A stretch of 64,000 bases of DNA from an uncultured Clostridia bacterium (lineage in GTDB: Bacteria; Bacillota; Clostridia; Christensenellales; Borkfalkiaceae): positions 62,001 to 126,000 of the forward strand of contig CAMUBY010000002.1 in assembly GCA_947087265.1 (NCBI GenBank), given 5' to 3'. Under the pieces are notes generated by a model. That model saw only the letters and a program-made list of their open reading frames with translations, ran no database searches and was not told the DNA's origin. Below are positions 1-7,779 of the stretch, piece by piece. Numbering within the stretch: position 1 is the first letter of the stretch; each line of letters begins with the position of its first letter. Position numbers and translations under genes: made by a program.

Positions 1-492
1 GTGGGCGTCCCGTGCAGGGTACATGCTTCTTATGTAGAAAAGGCATTGCAGAAGGGCATTGTAAATTGTCTGTTCTACCGCCTTGCGCCCGAAAAAGTGC
101 TTCATAGCTGGGCGGAAGTGTATTACAAGGGGGAATGGCTTGCACTCGAAGGGGTGATTCTCGACGACGGATATCTCGGCAATTTGCAGAAATTTTATTT
201 CCGTTGCGAGGGCGCGTTCTGCGGTTTCGGCGTATCGGCGGAGAAATTCCAAGCTCCCGAAGTGGAATGGAGCGGAAAGGCGACTTATATTCAGAGCAAA
301 AGCGTTTTAGAAGATTTGGGCGTTTATGATAGTCCCGACGAACTTTTCGCAGCACAGAAACAGACCTTTACGGGGTTTAAGGGGTTCTGTTATAAACTGC
401 TTGTAAGGCACTGTATGAACAAAAACGTTAAGCATATCCGCAAGATGAAAGTTTATACGCCTACGCAGTTGGCAGAAAGTTCGGCAAAGTAA
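1..492 (+). CDS. Transglutaminase-like domain protein, 5' truncated by window edge
   Basis: Open from base 1 to a TAA at 490-492, so only the C-terminal 163 residues are visible. The fragment opens with GVPCRVH, which fits the strand after the catalytic Cys in transglutaminase-like proteins (usually G-[IV]-P-[AC]-R), and continues with HSWAEVYYKGEWLALEG near residue 35, which fits the catalytic-His segment (H-[AS]-W-x-E-V). The catalytic Cys itself would lie before base 1. The last 80 residues match nothing I recognise. The GTG at base 1 is probably an internal codon. The protein could be a protease or a structural member of the superfamily; substrate unknown. Confidence 0.6.
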   Translation: MGVPCRVHASYVEKALQKGIVNCLFYRLAPEKVLHSWAEVYYKGEWLALEGVILDDGYLGNLQKFYFRCEGAFCGFGVSAEKFQAPEVEWSGKATYIQSKSVLEDLGVYDSPDELFAAQKQTFTGFKGFCYKLLVRHCMNKNVKHIRKMKVYTPTQLAESSAK

Positions 493-541
493 CAAGTTTA
501 TAAAAATAGCGTCCGCAAAAGAGTAATATCTATATGGATTA

Positions 542-577
542 AAAAGAGCGAAGAAATTTAAAATTCTTCGCTCTTTT
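542..577. terminator. Bidirectional terminator, 3' end of unit A
   Basis: A 14-bp perfect stem (542-555 with 564-577) with an A-rich 5' flank and a T-rich 3' flank, so it can serve the plus-strand gene ending at 492 and the minus-strand GNAT gene. The stem starts AAAAGAGCGAAG, which is nearly shared with the terminators of units B and C. Confidence 0.75.
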
Positions 578-607
578 GTTTGCCCGATAAATTATAATTT
601 GTAATTT

Positions 608-1171
608 TTAAGTTTTTGTTTCTTTTAATTTTTTCCATTCACTTTCTAACATTGACATCAAAATATTATCGGCGTATTGATTTCCATCAATTACTGCATC
701 TCTTTGTACGCCTTCTTTCTTAAAGCCGCATTTCAAATAAACCGCTTCGGCACGCGGATTGAAAGAATAAACATTTAATTCTAAACGATGTATTTTCAAT
801 TTTTCAAAAGCAAAATCTCTTGTGATTTTTGTTGCCCACGTTCCGATGCCTTTTTCTCTTTCCGTAATATGATATAAGGCAATACGAAAATTAGCACTAC
901 GCAATTTCATATCTATTTCATTTATTACGCTTTCACCTATAATTCTACCGTTGGGGGAAATGATTAAGAAGAAATATCTATCTTTGTCCTTAATTGATTT
1001 CAAAAAAAATGAGATTACTTCTTCTTTTGTAAAAACTTCTTTGCACCCTGTTAATCTTGCCACTTCCTTATCGAGTGGGCAATAGTTTTGTTCATAATAA
1101 TTAGTTGCGTCATTTGCTTTTGCAAGTCTTATGATGAAACCATTTTTTTCGCTTAATATATTATTATTCAT
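608..1171 (-). CDS. GNAT family N-acetyltransferase (RimJ/RimL-like)
   Basis: A 187-residue protein with the plan of the RimJ/RimL branch of GCN5-related acetyltransferases, which transfer an acetyl group from acetyl-CoA to an amine. A beta-strand/acetyl-CoA-loop region reads REKGIGTWATK (about 108-118), corresponding to the R/Q-x-x-G-x-G/A pyrophosphate loop. The C-terminal segment LELNVYSFNPRAEAVYLKCGFKKEG (about 133-157, quoted here only as family signature) is typical, with N-x-R-A and Y-x-K-x-G-F. Substrate cannot be predicted. The gene is clearly richer in A+T than fba or gapA beside it, and its expression signals match those of the genes at 15517 and 22322, suggesting acquisition. Start ATG at 1171 follows an AAGG element. 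Confidence 0.8.
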   Translation of the reverse strand: MNNNILSEKNGFIIRLAKANDATNYYEQNYCPLDKEVARLTGCKEVFTKEEVISFFLKSIKDKDRYFFLIISPNGRIIGESVINEIDMKLRSANFRIALYHITEREKGIGTWATKITRDFAFEKLKIHRLELNVYSFNPRAEAVYLKCGFKKEGVQRDAVIDGNQYADNILMSMLESEWKKLKETKT

Positions 1172-1210
1172 TATTTGCTACCTTGCTAAATTATTTTTTA
1201 TCTTTCAGAT

Positions 1211-1239
1211 ATTATATAATAAATGGATTAAAAAGTAAA
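1211..1239 (-). promoter_or_regulatory. Promoter of unit A
   Basis: Minus-strand -35 TTTACT (1234-1239), 17-bp spacer, -10 TATAAT (1211-1216), then a 39-nt leader. The same -35 and spacer length occur in units B and C. Confidence 0.75.
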
Positions 1240-1249
1240 CTATAATAAA

Positions 1250-1285
1250 AGCGCACGATGCCTTGCTTGTAAGGCATCGTGCGCT
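1250..1285 (-). terminator. Hairpin between fba and unit A
   Basis: A perfect 15-bp stem (1250-1264 with 1271-1285) with a 6-nt loop. It lies about 70 bp after the fba stop on the minus strand and is followed by TTTTATTATAG, so it probably terminates fba. It also fits the upstream hairpin seen at the head of units B and C (GCGCAC...GTGCGC). Confidence 0.6.
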
Positions 1286-1355
1286 GTACTTATTTTTTTC
1301 GGTAAATTTTCTTATGCTAGCCGCCGCAGAATCTGCGGGCGCTTTTTTCTTTATT

Positions 1356-2291
1356 TTATGCTTTGTTTGCCGAACCGAGAACGTCTACAATCTTGTGTTT
1401 TACAATTTCTTTCATGTTCGCGCGCGCGTCGGTGAGGTACTGGCGCGGGTCGAAGTGCGAGGGGTTTTCCGCAAAGTGTTTGCGGATTGCCGCCGTGAAT
1501 GCAACACGCAGGTCGGAGTCGATATTGATTTTGCAGACGGCAAGTTTCGCGGCTTTTCTGAGCTCGCTTTCGGGAATGCCGATTGCGTTGGGCATGGAGC
1601 CGCCGAACTGATTGACGATTGCAACCTGGTCTTGCGGTACGGAAGATGCGCCGTGCAATACGATGGGGAAGCCGGGCAGACGCTTGCCGATTTCTTCCAA
1701 AATATCGATGCGGAGTTTGGGGTCCTGTCCGGGCTTGAATTTGTATGCGCCGTGGCTCGTTCCGATTGCGATGGCAAGTGAATCGATTCCCGTCTTTTGG
1801 GTAAATTCTTCCACTTCGTCAGGCGAGGTGAACATTGCGTCTTTCGCTTCTACTTTTACGTCGTCTTCAACGCCTGCGAGTTTGCCGAGTTCTGCTTCCA
1901 CCACAACGCCATGGTCGTGCGCGTATTCTACTACTTTTTTGGTGAGCGCAATATTCTCTTCCCAGGGTTTGGAAGAAGCGTCAATCATCACGGAAGTGAA
2001 TCCGCCGTCAATTGAGGCTTTGCAAATTTCAAAATCCGCGCCGTGGTCGAGGTGCATGGCAACGGGAATATCCGTCGTTTCTACGGCAGCCTGTACGAGG
2101 TGACGAAGGTAAACGGGGTTCGCGTACTTTCTCGCGCCTGCGGAAACTTGCAGAATGACGGGTGAGCGGCATTCGTTCGCGGCTTCCACGATTGCCTGAA
2201 TCATTTCCATGTTGTTCACGTTGAACGCGCCGACCGCGTAGCCGCCGTCATACGCCTTTTTGAACATTTCAGTAGTAGTAACTAAGGGCAT
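1356..2291 (-). CDS. fba: Class II fructose-bisphosphate aldolase
   Basis: A 311-residue class II (zinc-dependent) aldolase that cleaves fructose 1,6-bisphosphate to dihydroxyacetone phosphate and glyceraldehyde 3-phosphate in glycolysis, and the reverse in gluconeogenesis. Visible family features are the N-terminal GAFNVNNMEM, the first metal-ligand region AMHLDHGADFE (about 78-88), EAELGKLAG near 132, IAIGTSHGAYKF with the second metal His near 180, LHGASS near 212, and KINIDSDLR near 255. Length and all metal-binding segments are normal. The start ATG at 2291 is preceded by GGAGG at good spacing. It is divergent from gapA, the next step of glycolysis. Confidence 0.95.
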   Translation of the reverse strand: MPLVTTTEMFKKAYDGGYAVGAFNVNNMEMIQAIVEAANECRSPVILQVSAGARKYANPVYLRHLVQAAVETTDIPVAMHLDHGADFEICKASIDGGFTSVMIDASSKPWEENIALTKKVVEYAHDHGVVVEAELGKLAGVEDDVKVEAKDAMFTSPDEVEEFTQKTGIDSLAIAIGTSHGAYKFKPGQDPKLRIDILEEIGKRLPGFPIVLHGASSVPQDQVAIVNQFGGSMPNAIGIPESELRKAAKLAVCKINIDSDLRVAFTAAIRKHFAENPSHFDPRQYLTDARANMKEIVKHKIVDVLGSANKA

Positions 2292-2317
2292 AAAAATTCC
2301 TCCGAATGTTTTTTTTC

Positions 2318-2346
2318 ATTATATTACTTTTTCATGCAAATTGCAA
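2318..2346 (-). promoter_or_regulatory. fba promoter
   Basis: Minus-strand -35 TTGCAA (2341-2346), 17-bp spacer, -10 TATAAT (2318-2323). Confidence 0.7.
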
Positions 2347-2413
2347 GGGAGTTTATGAAGTTCGCGGAAAAATTCACAAAATTTTTCGCAGTTGGTAAAA
2401 TTCGTTAAAATCG

Positions 2414-2442
2414 TTGACGAAAAAATAAAAGAGTGCTATAAT
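2414..2442 (+). promoter_or_regulatory. gapA promoter
   Basis: -35 TTGACG (2414-2419), 17-bp spacer, -10 TATAAT (2437-2442), 54 nt before the gapA start. Confidence 0.8.
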
Positions 2443-2496
2443 AAGCAAGGTTTCAGCGCAAAGCGCAAAAAAATCAATCGGAGGATTTGAAATATT

Positions 2497-3528
2497 ATGG
2501 CAAACCAGAAAAACGTAAAAGTAGCAATCAACGGATTCGGACGCATCGGCCGTCTCGCATTCAGACAGATGTTCGGCGCAAAGGGTTATGAAATCGTTGC
2601 AATCAACGACCTTACCAGCCCTTCCATGCTCGCACACCTTTTGAAATACGATTCCGCGCAGGGCAGATACGAACTTGCCGAAACGGTTTCCGCAAGCGAC
2701 GAAGAGGGCACGATTACCGTTAACGGCAAAACCATTAAGATTTATAAAGAAAAAGACGCAGTGAACCTTCCCTGGAAAGAACTCGACGTAGACGTCGTTC
2801 TCGAATGCACGGGCTTCTACTGCTCCAAAGCAAAATCGCAGGCGCACATCGACGCAGGCGCGAAGAAAGTTATCATCTCCGCCCCCGCAGGCAACGACCT
2901 TCCCACCGTTGTGTTCAGCGTCAACGAAAAGACGCTTAAAGCAAGCGACACCATTATTTCCGCCGCTTCCTGCACTACCAACTGCCTTGCTCCCATGGCA
3001 GATACGCTCAATAAATACGCAAAGATTAAGAAAGGTTATATGACGACCATTCACGCATATACGGGCGACCAGATGGTACTCGACGGACCTCACCGCAAGG
3101 GCGACTTGCGCCGTGCGCGTGCCGCTGCCGTGAACATCGTTCCCAACTCCACGGGCGCTGCAAAGGCAATCGGACTCGTTGTTCCCGAACTCAACGGCGT
3201 GCTTGACGGCTGCGCGCAACGCGTTCCCGTTCCTACGGGTTCGCTCACGCAACTCATCGCAATCTGCGACGGCGAAGTAACCGCTGACGGCGTAAACAAG
3301 GCAATGAAAGACGCGGCTTCCGCTTCCTTCGGCTATACCGAAGAAGAACTCGTTTCTTCCGATATCGTCGGCATCACCTACGGTTCGCTGTTCGACGCAA
3401 CGCAGACGAAGTGCATGCCCATGGGCGACGGCACCACGCTTGTGAAAGTTGTTTCCTGGTACGACAACGAAAACTCTTACACGAGCCAGATGGTACGCAC
3501 CATTAAATACTTCGCAGAATTGAACTGA
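2497..3528 (+). CDS. gapA: Glyceraldehyde-3-phosphate dehydrogenase
   Basis: A 343-residue cytosolic glycolytic enzyme that converts glyceraldehyde 3-phosphate, phosphate and NAD+ to 1,3-bisphosphoglycerate and NADH. The N-terminal NAD-binding motif NGFGRIGR (about 12-19) and the catalytic motif [12 protein letters not shown], with nucleophile Cys159, are intact. HAYTGDQ, the phosphate-binding STGAAKAIG and the C-terminal WYDNENSY are all present. The start follows GGAGG. It is monocistronic between its own promoter and a strong terminator, as expected for a highly expressed gene. The downstream glycolytic genes (pgk, tpi) are not in this window. Confidence 0.97.
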   Translation: MANQKNVKVAINGFGRIGRLAFRQMFGAKGYEIVAINDLTSPSMLAHLLKYDSAQGRYELAETVSASDEEGTITVNGKTIKIYKEKDAVNLPWKELDVDVVLECTGFYCSKAKSQAHIDAGAKKVIISAPAGNDLPTVVFSVNEKTLKASDTIISAASCTTNCLAPMADTLNKYAKIKKGYMTTIHAYTGDQMVLDGPHRKGDLRRARAAAVNIVPNSTGAAKAIGLVVPELNGVLDGCAQRVPVPTGSLTQLIAICDGEVTADGVNKAMKDAASASFGYTEEELVSSDIVGITYGSLFDATQTKCMPMGDGTTLVKVVSWYDNENSYTSQMVRTIKYFAELN

Positions 3529-3547
3529 GAAAAAATAAAAAAATCTT

Positions 3548-3580
3548 CCCCTCTTCGCGCATTGCGGAGAGGGGTTTTGT
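3548..3580 (+). terminator. gapA terminator
   Basis: Stem built from CCCCTC and GAGGGG arms with an inner extension, followed by TTTTGTTAT, 20 nt after the gapA stop. Confidence 0.8.
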
Positions 3581-3604
3581 TATCTTGCGGGATTGTGCTA
3601 AAAT
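3577..3604 (+). promoter_or_regulatory. Possible yqfC operon promoter
   Basis: -35-like TTGTTA (3577-3582), 16-bp spacer, -10 TAAAAT (3599-3604), overlapping the T-tract of the gapA terminator. It would start transcription about 23 nt before yqfC. Confidence 0.35.
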
Positions 3605-3633
3605 CCGAAAAAAACGCATACACTATTAGAAGT

Positions 3634-3894
3634 ATGAGGCTTATTTCGGAAATTTCCAAAACGCTGAAATTTGACGGGCTTTCCGTATTGCGCATTCAAT
3701 ATACCGTTATCGACGGCAAGGGCGGCTACTTTCAGAACGTAAAGCGGCTGCTTGAATTTTCCGAAACCAAAATCGTGCTTACGGGCAGAAAGGGCGCGGT
3801 TTGCGTCGAGGGTGAAAAACTCGCTTTGGGCAAATACTTTGCAGGCGATTTGGCAATCCTCGGCAACATTCACAAAATAGAGCGTTTGGAATAG
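3634..3894 (+). CDS. yqfC: YabP/YqfC-family sporulation protein
   Basis: An 86-residue protein. The segment LRIQYTVIDGKGGYFQNVKRLLEFSETKIVL and the closing ILGNIHKIERLE fit the YabP/YqfC family, small beta-rich proteins expressed in the mother cell of spore formers. It sits directly before yqfD, the conserved order in Bacilli and Clostridia. I chose ATG 3634 because the homologous region begins just after it; an upstream in-frame ATG (3562) lies inside the gapA terminator and is unlikely. The ribosome binding site is weak (AGAAG). Presence suggests, but does not prove, that the organism can sporulate. Confidence 0.75.
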   Translation: MRLISEISKTLKFDGLSVLRIQYTVIDGKGGYFQNVKRLLEFSETKIVLTGRKGAVCVEGEKLALGKYFAGDLAILGNIHKIERLE

Positions 3895-3904
3895 GGGAAA
3901 GCGT

Positions 3905-4762
3905 ATGCGGAAATGCGGAATCGAAATCGAAAGTTTAAGCGCGCACCGCGTGGCGGATAAACTCGTAAACGCAGGCGTTGAAGTGCTCGGCGCGGAAAAA
4001 ACCCGAAAAAATGCCGTCACCGTTTGGATAAACGGCAAAGATAAGAAAAAAGTTTTTGCAATTTTGCACAATACGTGTTATAATATCGTTAATGTAAAAT
4101 ACCGCGGTTTGGAACGCGTCAAGCGTGAATGCGTCAAATCGGTAGGGCTCATTGTCGGCGCGGCGTTGTTTTTAATCAGCGTCTGTGTTTTGCAGACGCG
4201 CGTGCTCCGCATAGAAATTGTGGGCAGCGGCGCATATTACGAACGTGAAGTACATGAAATTCTTTCGCGCAATTCGGCGGGATTGTTTTCTAAAAAGCCG
4301 AAAGAGGGCGCGGTAACTTCCGAAATTCTTTCCCTCCCGCGTGTGAGTTTCTGTTCGCTCGCACTGTCGGGCGGCGTGCTTACCGTCACCGTGGAAGTCA
4401 GCGACGAACAAGCCGTCATTGAAAGTTCGCCCCTTCTTTCCCCCCAATCGGGGAAAGTGGAAGAACTCGTCGTGGTGCGCGGTACGGCGCTCGTTGCCGT
4501 AGGCGACGAAGTAAACGGCGGCGATGTGCTTGTCAATAACACCGCACCCGTGGGCGAGAGCGGGGCGAGAACGGTAATCGTGATTGCGCGAGTAAAAATT
4601 GCTTATTCCGTTGCAAAAGAGTATTCTCTTTCGGAAAACGAAGCGGTTGCGCAAGCCTATTTGGATTTCGGCGAAATAACCGACTTGAAAACCACGCAGA
4701 CGGAAACCGGTTTTCTCGTGGAAGGCAACGCTCACGCGGAGGCGGCGCTGAATTTAGATTAA
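3905..4762 (+). CDS. yqfD: Sporulation protein YqfD
   Basis: A 285-residue protein of the YqfD family, which in Bacillus is a mother-cell membrane protein of unknown biochemical role. The N-terminal cytoplasmic part is followed by one membrane segment (about 79-98, SVGLIVGAALFLISVCVL) and an extracytoplasmic part. Within it, VLRIEIVGSGAYYEREVHEIL resembles a POTRA-like fold, and a later SGKVEELVVVRGTALVAVGDEVNGGDVLV looks like a barrel-sandwich/lipoyl-like hairpin. It is shorter than the usual roughly 400 residues; most of the missing length is C-terminal. Ten bases follow yqfC, and a ribosome binding site (AGGGGAAAG) precedes ATG 3905. Confidence 0.8.
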   Translation: MRKCGIEIESLSAHRVADKLVNAGVEVLGAEKTRKNAVTVWINGKDKKKVFAILHNTCYNIVNVKYRGLERVKRECVKSVGLIVGAALFLISVCVLQTRVLRIEIVGSGAYYEREVHEILSRNSAGLFSKKPKEGAVTSEILSLPRVSFCSLALSGGVLTVTVEVSDEQAVIESSPLLSPQSGKVEELVVVRGTALVAVGDEVNGGDVLVNNTAPVGESGARTVIVIARVKIAYSVAKEYSLSENEAVAQAYLDFGEITDLKTTQTETGFLVEGNAHAEAALNLD

Positions 4763-4770
4763 ATACATAG

Positions 4771-5823
4771 TTGTGCCTTTCGTCGGCGCAGGAGGATAAA
4801 CTTACGCGAAAAACGGTGACTGTGGATACGGGCAGTTTGGAAAAACTCCAAAAGGTACTCGGCGTATTCGATGAAAATTTAGTATTGATTACACGCGAGT
4901 TGAATGTGGTTTCCCGCGTGGACGGAACGCAGATTCTCCTCGAAGGGGAGGAAGAAGCCGCCGCGGTGGGCGGACAAGTTCTCGAAAGTCTTTTAACGAT
5001 TGCGGAGGCAGGCGAGAATATCGATAAGAGCAGTTTACTGTATTGCATCGAGCTCGCAAAAGACGGACGGGCGCAAGACATCGGCGGCATCATGAAAGAC
5101 GTCATTGCGGTTACGTCGCGCGGTAAAGCGGTGAAATGCAAGACGGTAGGACAGCGCGAATATGTTTCCGCCGTCAAAAAGAATACGGTGACGTTCGGCG
5201 TAGGACCTGCGGGCACGGGCAAAACGTATCTTGCGGTCTGCCTTGCCGCCGTTGCCTATAAGAGCAAACAGGTTGAAAAAATCATCCTCACCCGTCCCGC
5301 CGTGGAAGCAGGGGAAAAACTCGGCTTTCTTCCCGGAGATTTGCAGACCAAGGTAGACCCGTATCTGCGTCCGTTGTACGACGCGTTGCAGGAAATGTTC
5401 GGGTTGGAAGCATATAATAAACTAATGGAAAAGGGCGTTATCGAAGTCGCACCGCTTGCGTACATGCGCGGCAGAACGCTGTCGAACGCGTATATCATTT
5501 TAGACGAAGCGCAGAACGCGACGCGCGAACAGATGAAAATGTTTTTAACGCGTTTGGGCGAGGGGAGTAAAATGGTCGTCACGGGCGATTTGACCCAAAC
5601 CGACCTGCCCGAAGGAAAGACGAGCGGACTCATGCAAGCCGTCACTTTGCTGAAAGGGATAGACGATTTGGCGGTGTGTATGCTTACGGAACGCGACGTC
5701 GTGCGGCATCCCCTTGTGACCGCCATTGTAAAAGCGTATGATAAGGACGCCGCAAAAAGGGACAAAGGAGAAAAGAATGAGCGAAAAAATAAAAGCGAAA
5801 AAAATCAAAAGAAAGATAAATAA
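4771..5823 (+). CDS. phoH: PhoH-like ATPase, unusual start region
   Basis: A PhoH-family P-loop ATPase linked in other bacteria to RNA metabolism; it is commonly next to ybeY, as here. Walker A reads GPAGTGKTY, Walker B LDEAQNAT, and the ADP-ring region VTGDLTQTDLP follows. The start is uncertain. The open frame can begin at TTG 4771, but this has no ribosome binding site. A strong GGAGG at 4791-4795 has no ATG, GTG or TTG at normal distance; in frame it faces CTT 4801 and ACG 4804, and the next GTG is at 4816, 20 nt away. Coordinates give the longest reading; the true N-terminus is probably about 10 residues later. Confidence 0.85.
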   Translation: MCLSSAQEDKLTRKTVTVDTGSLEKLQKVLGVFDENLVLITRELNVVSRVDGTQILLEGEEEAAAVGGQVLESLLTIAEAGENIDKSSLLYCIELAKDGRAQDIGGIMKDVIAVTSRGKAVKCKTVGQREYVSAVKKNTVTFGVGPAGTGKTYLAVCLAAVAYKSKQVEKIILTRPAVEAGEKLGFLPGDLQTKVDPYLRPLYDALQEMFGLEAYNKLMEKGVIEVAPLAYMRGRTLSNAYIILDEAQNATREQMKMFLTRLGEGSKMVVTGDLTQTDLPEGKTSGLMQAVTLLKGIDDLAVCMLTERDVVRHPLVTAIVKAYDKDAAKRDKGEKNERKNKSEKNQKKDK

Positions 5824-7309
5824 GCGCGTTGTTGCCGCAAGCATATTTGTATTTTTTGCAAGTTACGTCGTGTTGATTGGCTTTCTGTTCGTAATGCTGT
5901 TAATTGCGCACGGTTCCAACTGGCTGCATTATATGGACGGCGAGGCGGATACGCAGGCAAATCTGATTACGATGTGTTGCTGTGCGCTGTTTCTGTATGC
6001 GGTTATTTTCATTTACAGTCTGTTCGAGGACCCCGAGTTTCTTTCGCGTCCGTCGAATATCGTACTCGTTTTCAGCACGCTGACCATCACGCTGATGATA
6101 AATTACGTGCTCGGAAAATTTGTCAATATCTATCTCCGCCCCGTCGGATTGTTCGCTCTGTTCTGCGTGTTCTTTTTCAAACGCAGGCAAGCCGTTCTTT
6201 TCAATGTTATTTTTGCGGTTATCATGTTCGTCATCGACATTTATTTGCAGGAATTTGTAGCGTTTAACCGCGCGAACGGTCCGCTGTTCTCGCTTGTGGT
6301 ATGTTTGGTATGCGGCACCATAACCGCATTCATCGGCAGTAAAGTGCGTACGCGTATCGGGTTGCTGCTTACGGGCGTTGCCGTTGCGGGTCCTACCGTT
6401 GTCGTCGTACTCCTTCTGAAACTGCCGAAGGCGTTTGAGCTCGGTTGGATTCCGGTCGTATCTTCAGTCGGTTTCTCCGCGCTTGCGTGCCTTATTTCCA
6501 GCGTTCTCGTGTTGGCGCTTTTGCCGCTTTTGGAAATTATTTTCAAACGGCTGACGGTGTTCCGCTTGCGTGAACTCACAAGCACGAACGCGCCGCTCCT
6601 CGTGCGCCTGCGCCAGGAAGCGCCGGGTACGTTCAACCACTCGTTGGTCGTGGCGCATTTGGCTGAAAACTGCGCAATCGCCATCGGCGAAAACGCGGAA
6701 CTTGCGCGTGCGGCGGCTTCTTATCACGATGTGGGTAAACTCAAACAGCCCGACTGTTTTACCGAAAACCAGAGCGATTACAACGTGCATGACGAGCTCA
6801 TGCCCGAACTTTCGGCGGATATTATCCGTTCGCACGCAAAAGACGGTTATAATCTTTTGAAGAGCGCGCATATGCCCGATATCATCTGCGACGTTGCGCG
6901 CGAGCACCACGGTACATTGCCTATTAAGTACTTCTATGCCAAGGCAACGAAAATTTCGGGTGTGGACGCAAACATTAAAGATTATTCTTATCTCGGCCCC
7001 ACGCCGCAGAGCAAGATTGCCGCAATCGTTATGATTGCAGACGCTTCGGAAGCGGCTTCGCGTGCGCTCAAAGACCGCGCGCCCGAGAACGTAGAGCGTG
7101 CCGTGCGCGGCATTATCGAAGAACGCATGGACTTGGACCAGTTCATCGACTGCGATATCACGATGAAAGAACTCACGATTATCAAACAGACAATCGTAGA
7201 CGCGCTTTCGGGCGTGCACCACCACCGCGTGGAATATCCCTCCATTCGTTTCAACCGCGAAAAGCAGGCGGTGAAAGAAGAGGGCGGGAACGGAAAAGAT
7301 GAAAAGTAA
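5777..7309 (+). CDS. PgpH-like 7TM-HD phosphodiesterase lacking the extracellular domain
   Basis: A 510-residue membrane protein of the PgpH (7TM-HD) type, a family that hydrolyses cyclic di-AMP in Listeria and relatives. An N-terminal membrane segment (about 19-45) is followed by only about 20 extracellular residues instead of the several-hundred-residue 7TMR-HDED domain. Seven more hydrophobic segments run to about residue 255. The cytoplasmic HD domain has FNHSLVVAHLAE and YHDVGK (His317-Asp318), plus further His residues at HDELMP and REHHG. Start ATG 5777 has AAAGGAG at 6 nt and overlaps phoH by 47 nt, suggesting translational coupling. The catalytic residues look intact, so activity without the sensory domain is plausible. 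Confidence 0.8.
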   Translation: MSEKIKAKKIKRKINKRVVAASIFVFFASYVVLIGFLFVMLLIAHGSNWLHYMDGEADTQANLITMCCCALFLYAVIFIYSLFEDPEFLSRPSNIVLVFSTLTITLMINYVLGKFVNIYLRPVGLFALFCVFFFKRRQAVLFNVIFAVIMFVIDIYLQEFVAFNRANGPLFSLVVCLVCGTITAFIGSKVRTRIGLLLTGVAVAGPTVVVVLLLKLPKAFELGWIPVVSSVGFSALACLISSVLVLALLPLLEIIFKRLTVFRLRELTSTNAPLLVRLRQEAPGTFNHSLVVAHLAENCAIAIGENAELARAAASYHDVGKLKQPDCFTENQSDYNVHDELMPELSADIIRSHAKDGYNLLKSAHMPDIICDVAREHHGTLPIKYFYAKATKISGVDANIKDYSYLGPTPQSKIAAIVMIADASEAASRALKDRAPENVERAVRGIIEERMDLDQFIDCDITMKELTIIKQTIVDALSGVHHHRVEYPSIRFNREKQAVKEEGGNGKDEK

Positions 7310-7778
7310 TTTTTGGATAGAATGCGAAGAACTTTCTCCCGAAGAATGTATGCGGCTCAGTGCCGCGCTTTCGGGAACTGCGGAAAGCGATACCGACTTG
7401 GTGTTAGAACTCGTGTTTTTGAGCGAAGAAGAAATCCGCGCCCTGAATGCAAAGGAACGCGGAATCGACTCCGTAACCGACGTGTTGAGTTTCCCTTCGA
7501 TGGACGGCATTAAGGACAAGTCCGTTCTGAAAGCCGAACACGCCGACTGCGTCGACGAAGAGGGCAGGCTCATTCTGGGCGGCATTGCAATCTGTACGCA
7601 GCGCGCAAAAGAGCAGGCGGAAGAGTACGGGCATTCGTTGGAACGCGAACTCAATTATCTTGCGGTGCACGGCGCCCTGCATTGTTTGGGTTACGACCAC
7701 GAAACGGAACGGGAAAAACAGGAAATGCGCGAAAAGGAAGAGGAAATCATGGCGCGCATGAATTTACAGAGGAACTGA
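7299..7778 (+). CDS. ybeY: Endoribonuclease YbeY
   Basis: A 159-residue zinc-dependent RNase of the UPF0054 family, involved in 16S rRNA 3'-end maturation and ribosome quality control. The zinc motif H-x3-H-x5-H is visible as HGALHCLGYDH (about 129-139), and ERGIDSVTDVLSFP is the conserved segment before it. It overlaps the HD-protein gene by 11 nt and is followed after 1 nt by era, the usual Firmicutes order. Length is normal. Confidence 0.93.
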   Translation: MKSNFWIECEELSPEECMRLSAALSGTAESDTDLVLELVFLSEEEIRALNAKERGIDSVTDVLSFPSMDGIKDKSVLKAEHADCVDEEGRLILGGIAICTQRAKEQAEEYGHSLERELNYLAVHGALHCLGYDHETEREKQEMREKEEEIMARMNLQRN

Positions 7779-7779
7779 T

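Larger units (their letters stand above)
534..1285 (-). mobile_element. Cassette-like unit A (GNAT cargo)
   Basis: A single-gene unit on the minus strand. In gene order it holds an upstream hairpin (1250-1285), promoter (1211-1239), AT-rich leader, a GNAT gene (608-1171), the motif AAATTAYAATTTAYCG (585-600), and a terminator hairpin (542-577). The 13-mer ATGGATTAAAAAG occurs at 534-546 and again at 1223-1235, so it brackets most of the unit. The same parts in the same order and spacing surround the genes at 15517 and 22322. Mobility is inferred from this repeated architecture; no recombinase is present. Confidence 0.45.

Noticed and set aside
534..1285. Integron attC site in the cassette flanks
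   Set aside because: I looked for the GTTRRRY/RYYYAAC core pair around the hairpins and did not find it. No integrase gene is in the window, and each unit has its own promoter and terminator.
1324..1348. CCGCAG/CTGCGG hairpin with plus-strand T-tract after fba
   Set aside because: The T-tract is on the wrong strand for fba and no plus-strand gene precedes it, so I did not call it a terminator.
3595..3624. Sigma-E-like promoter before yqfC (GTGCTAAA, 14 bp, CATACACT)
   Set aside because: The -10 would put the transcription start within a few bases of the yqfC ATG, the -35 match is poor, and a sigma-A type pair (3577-3604) fits better.
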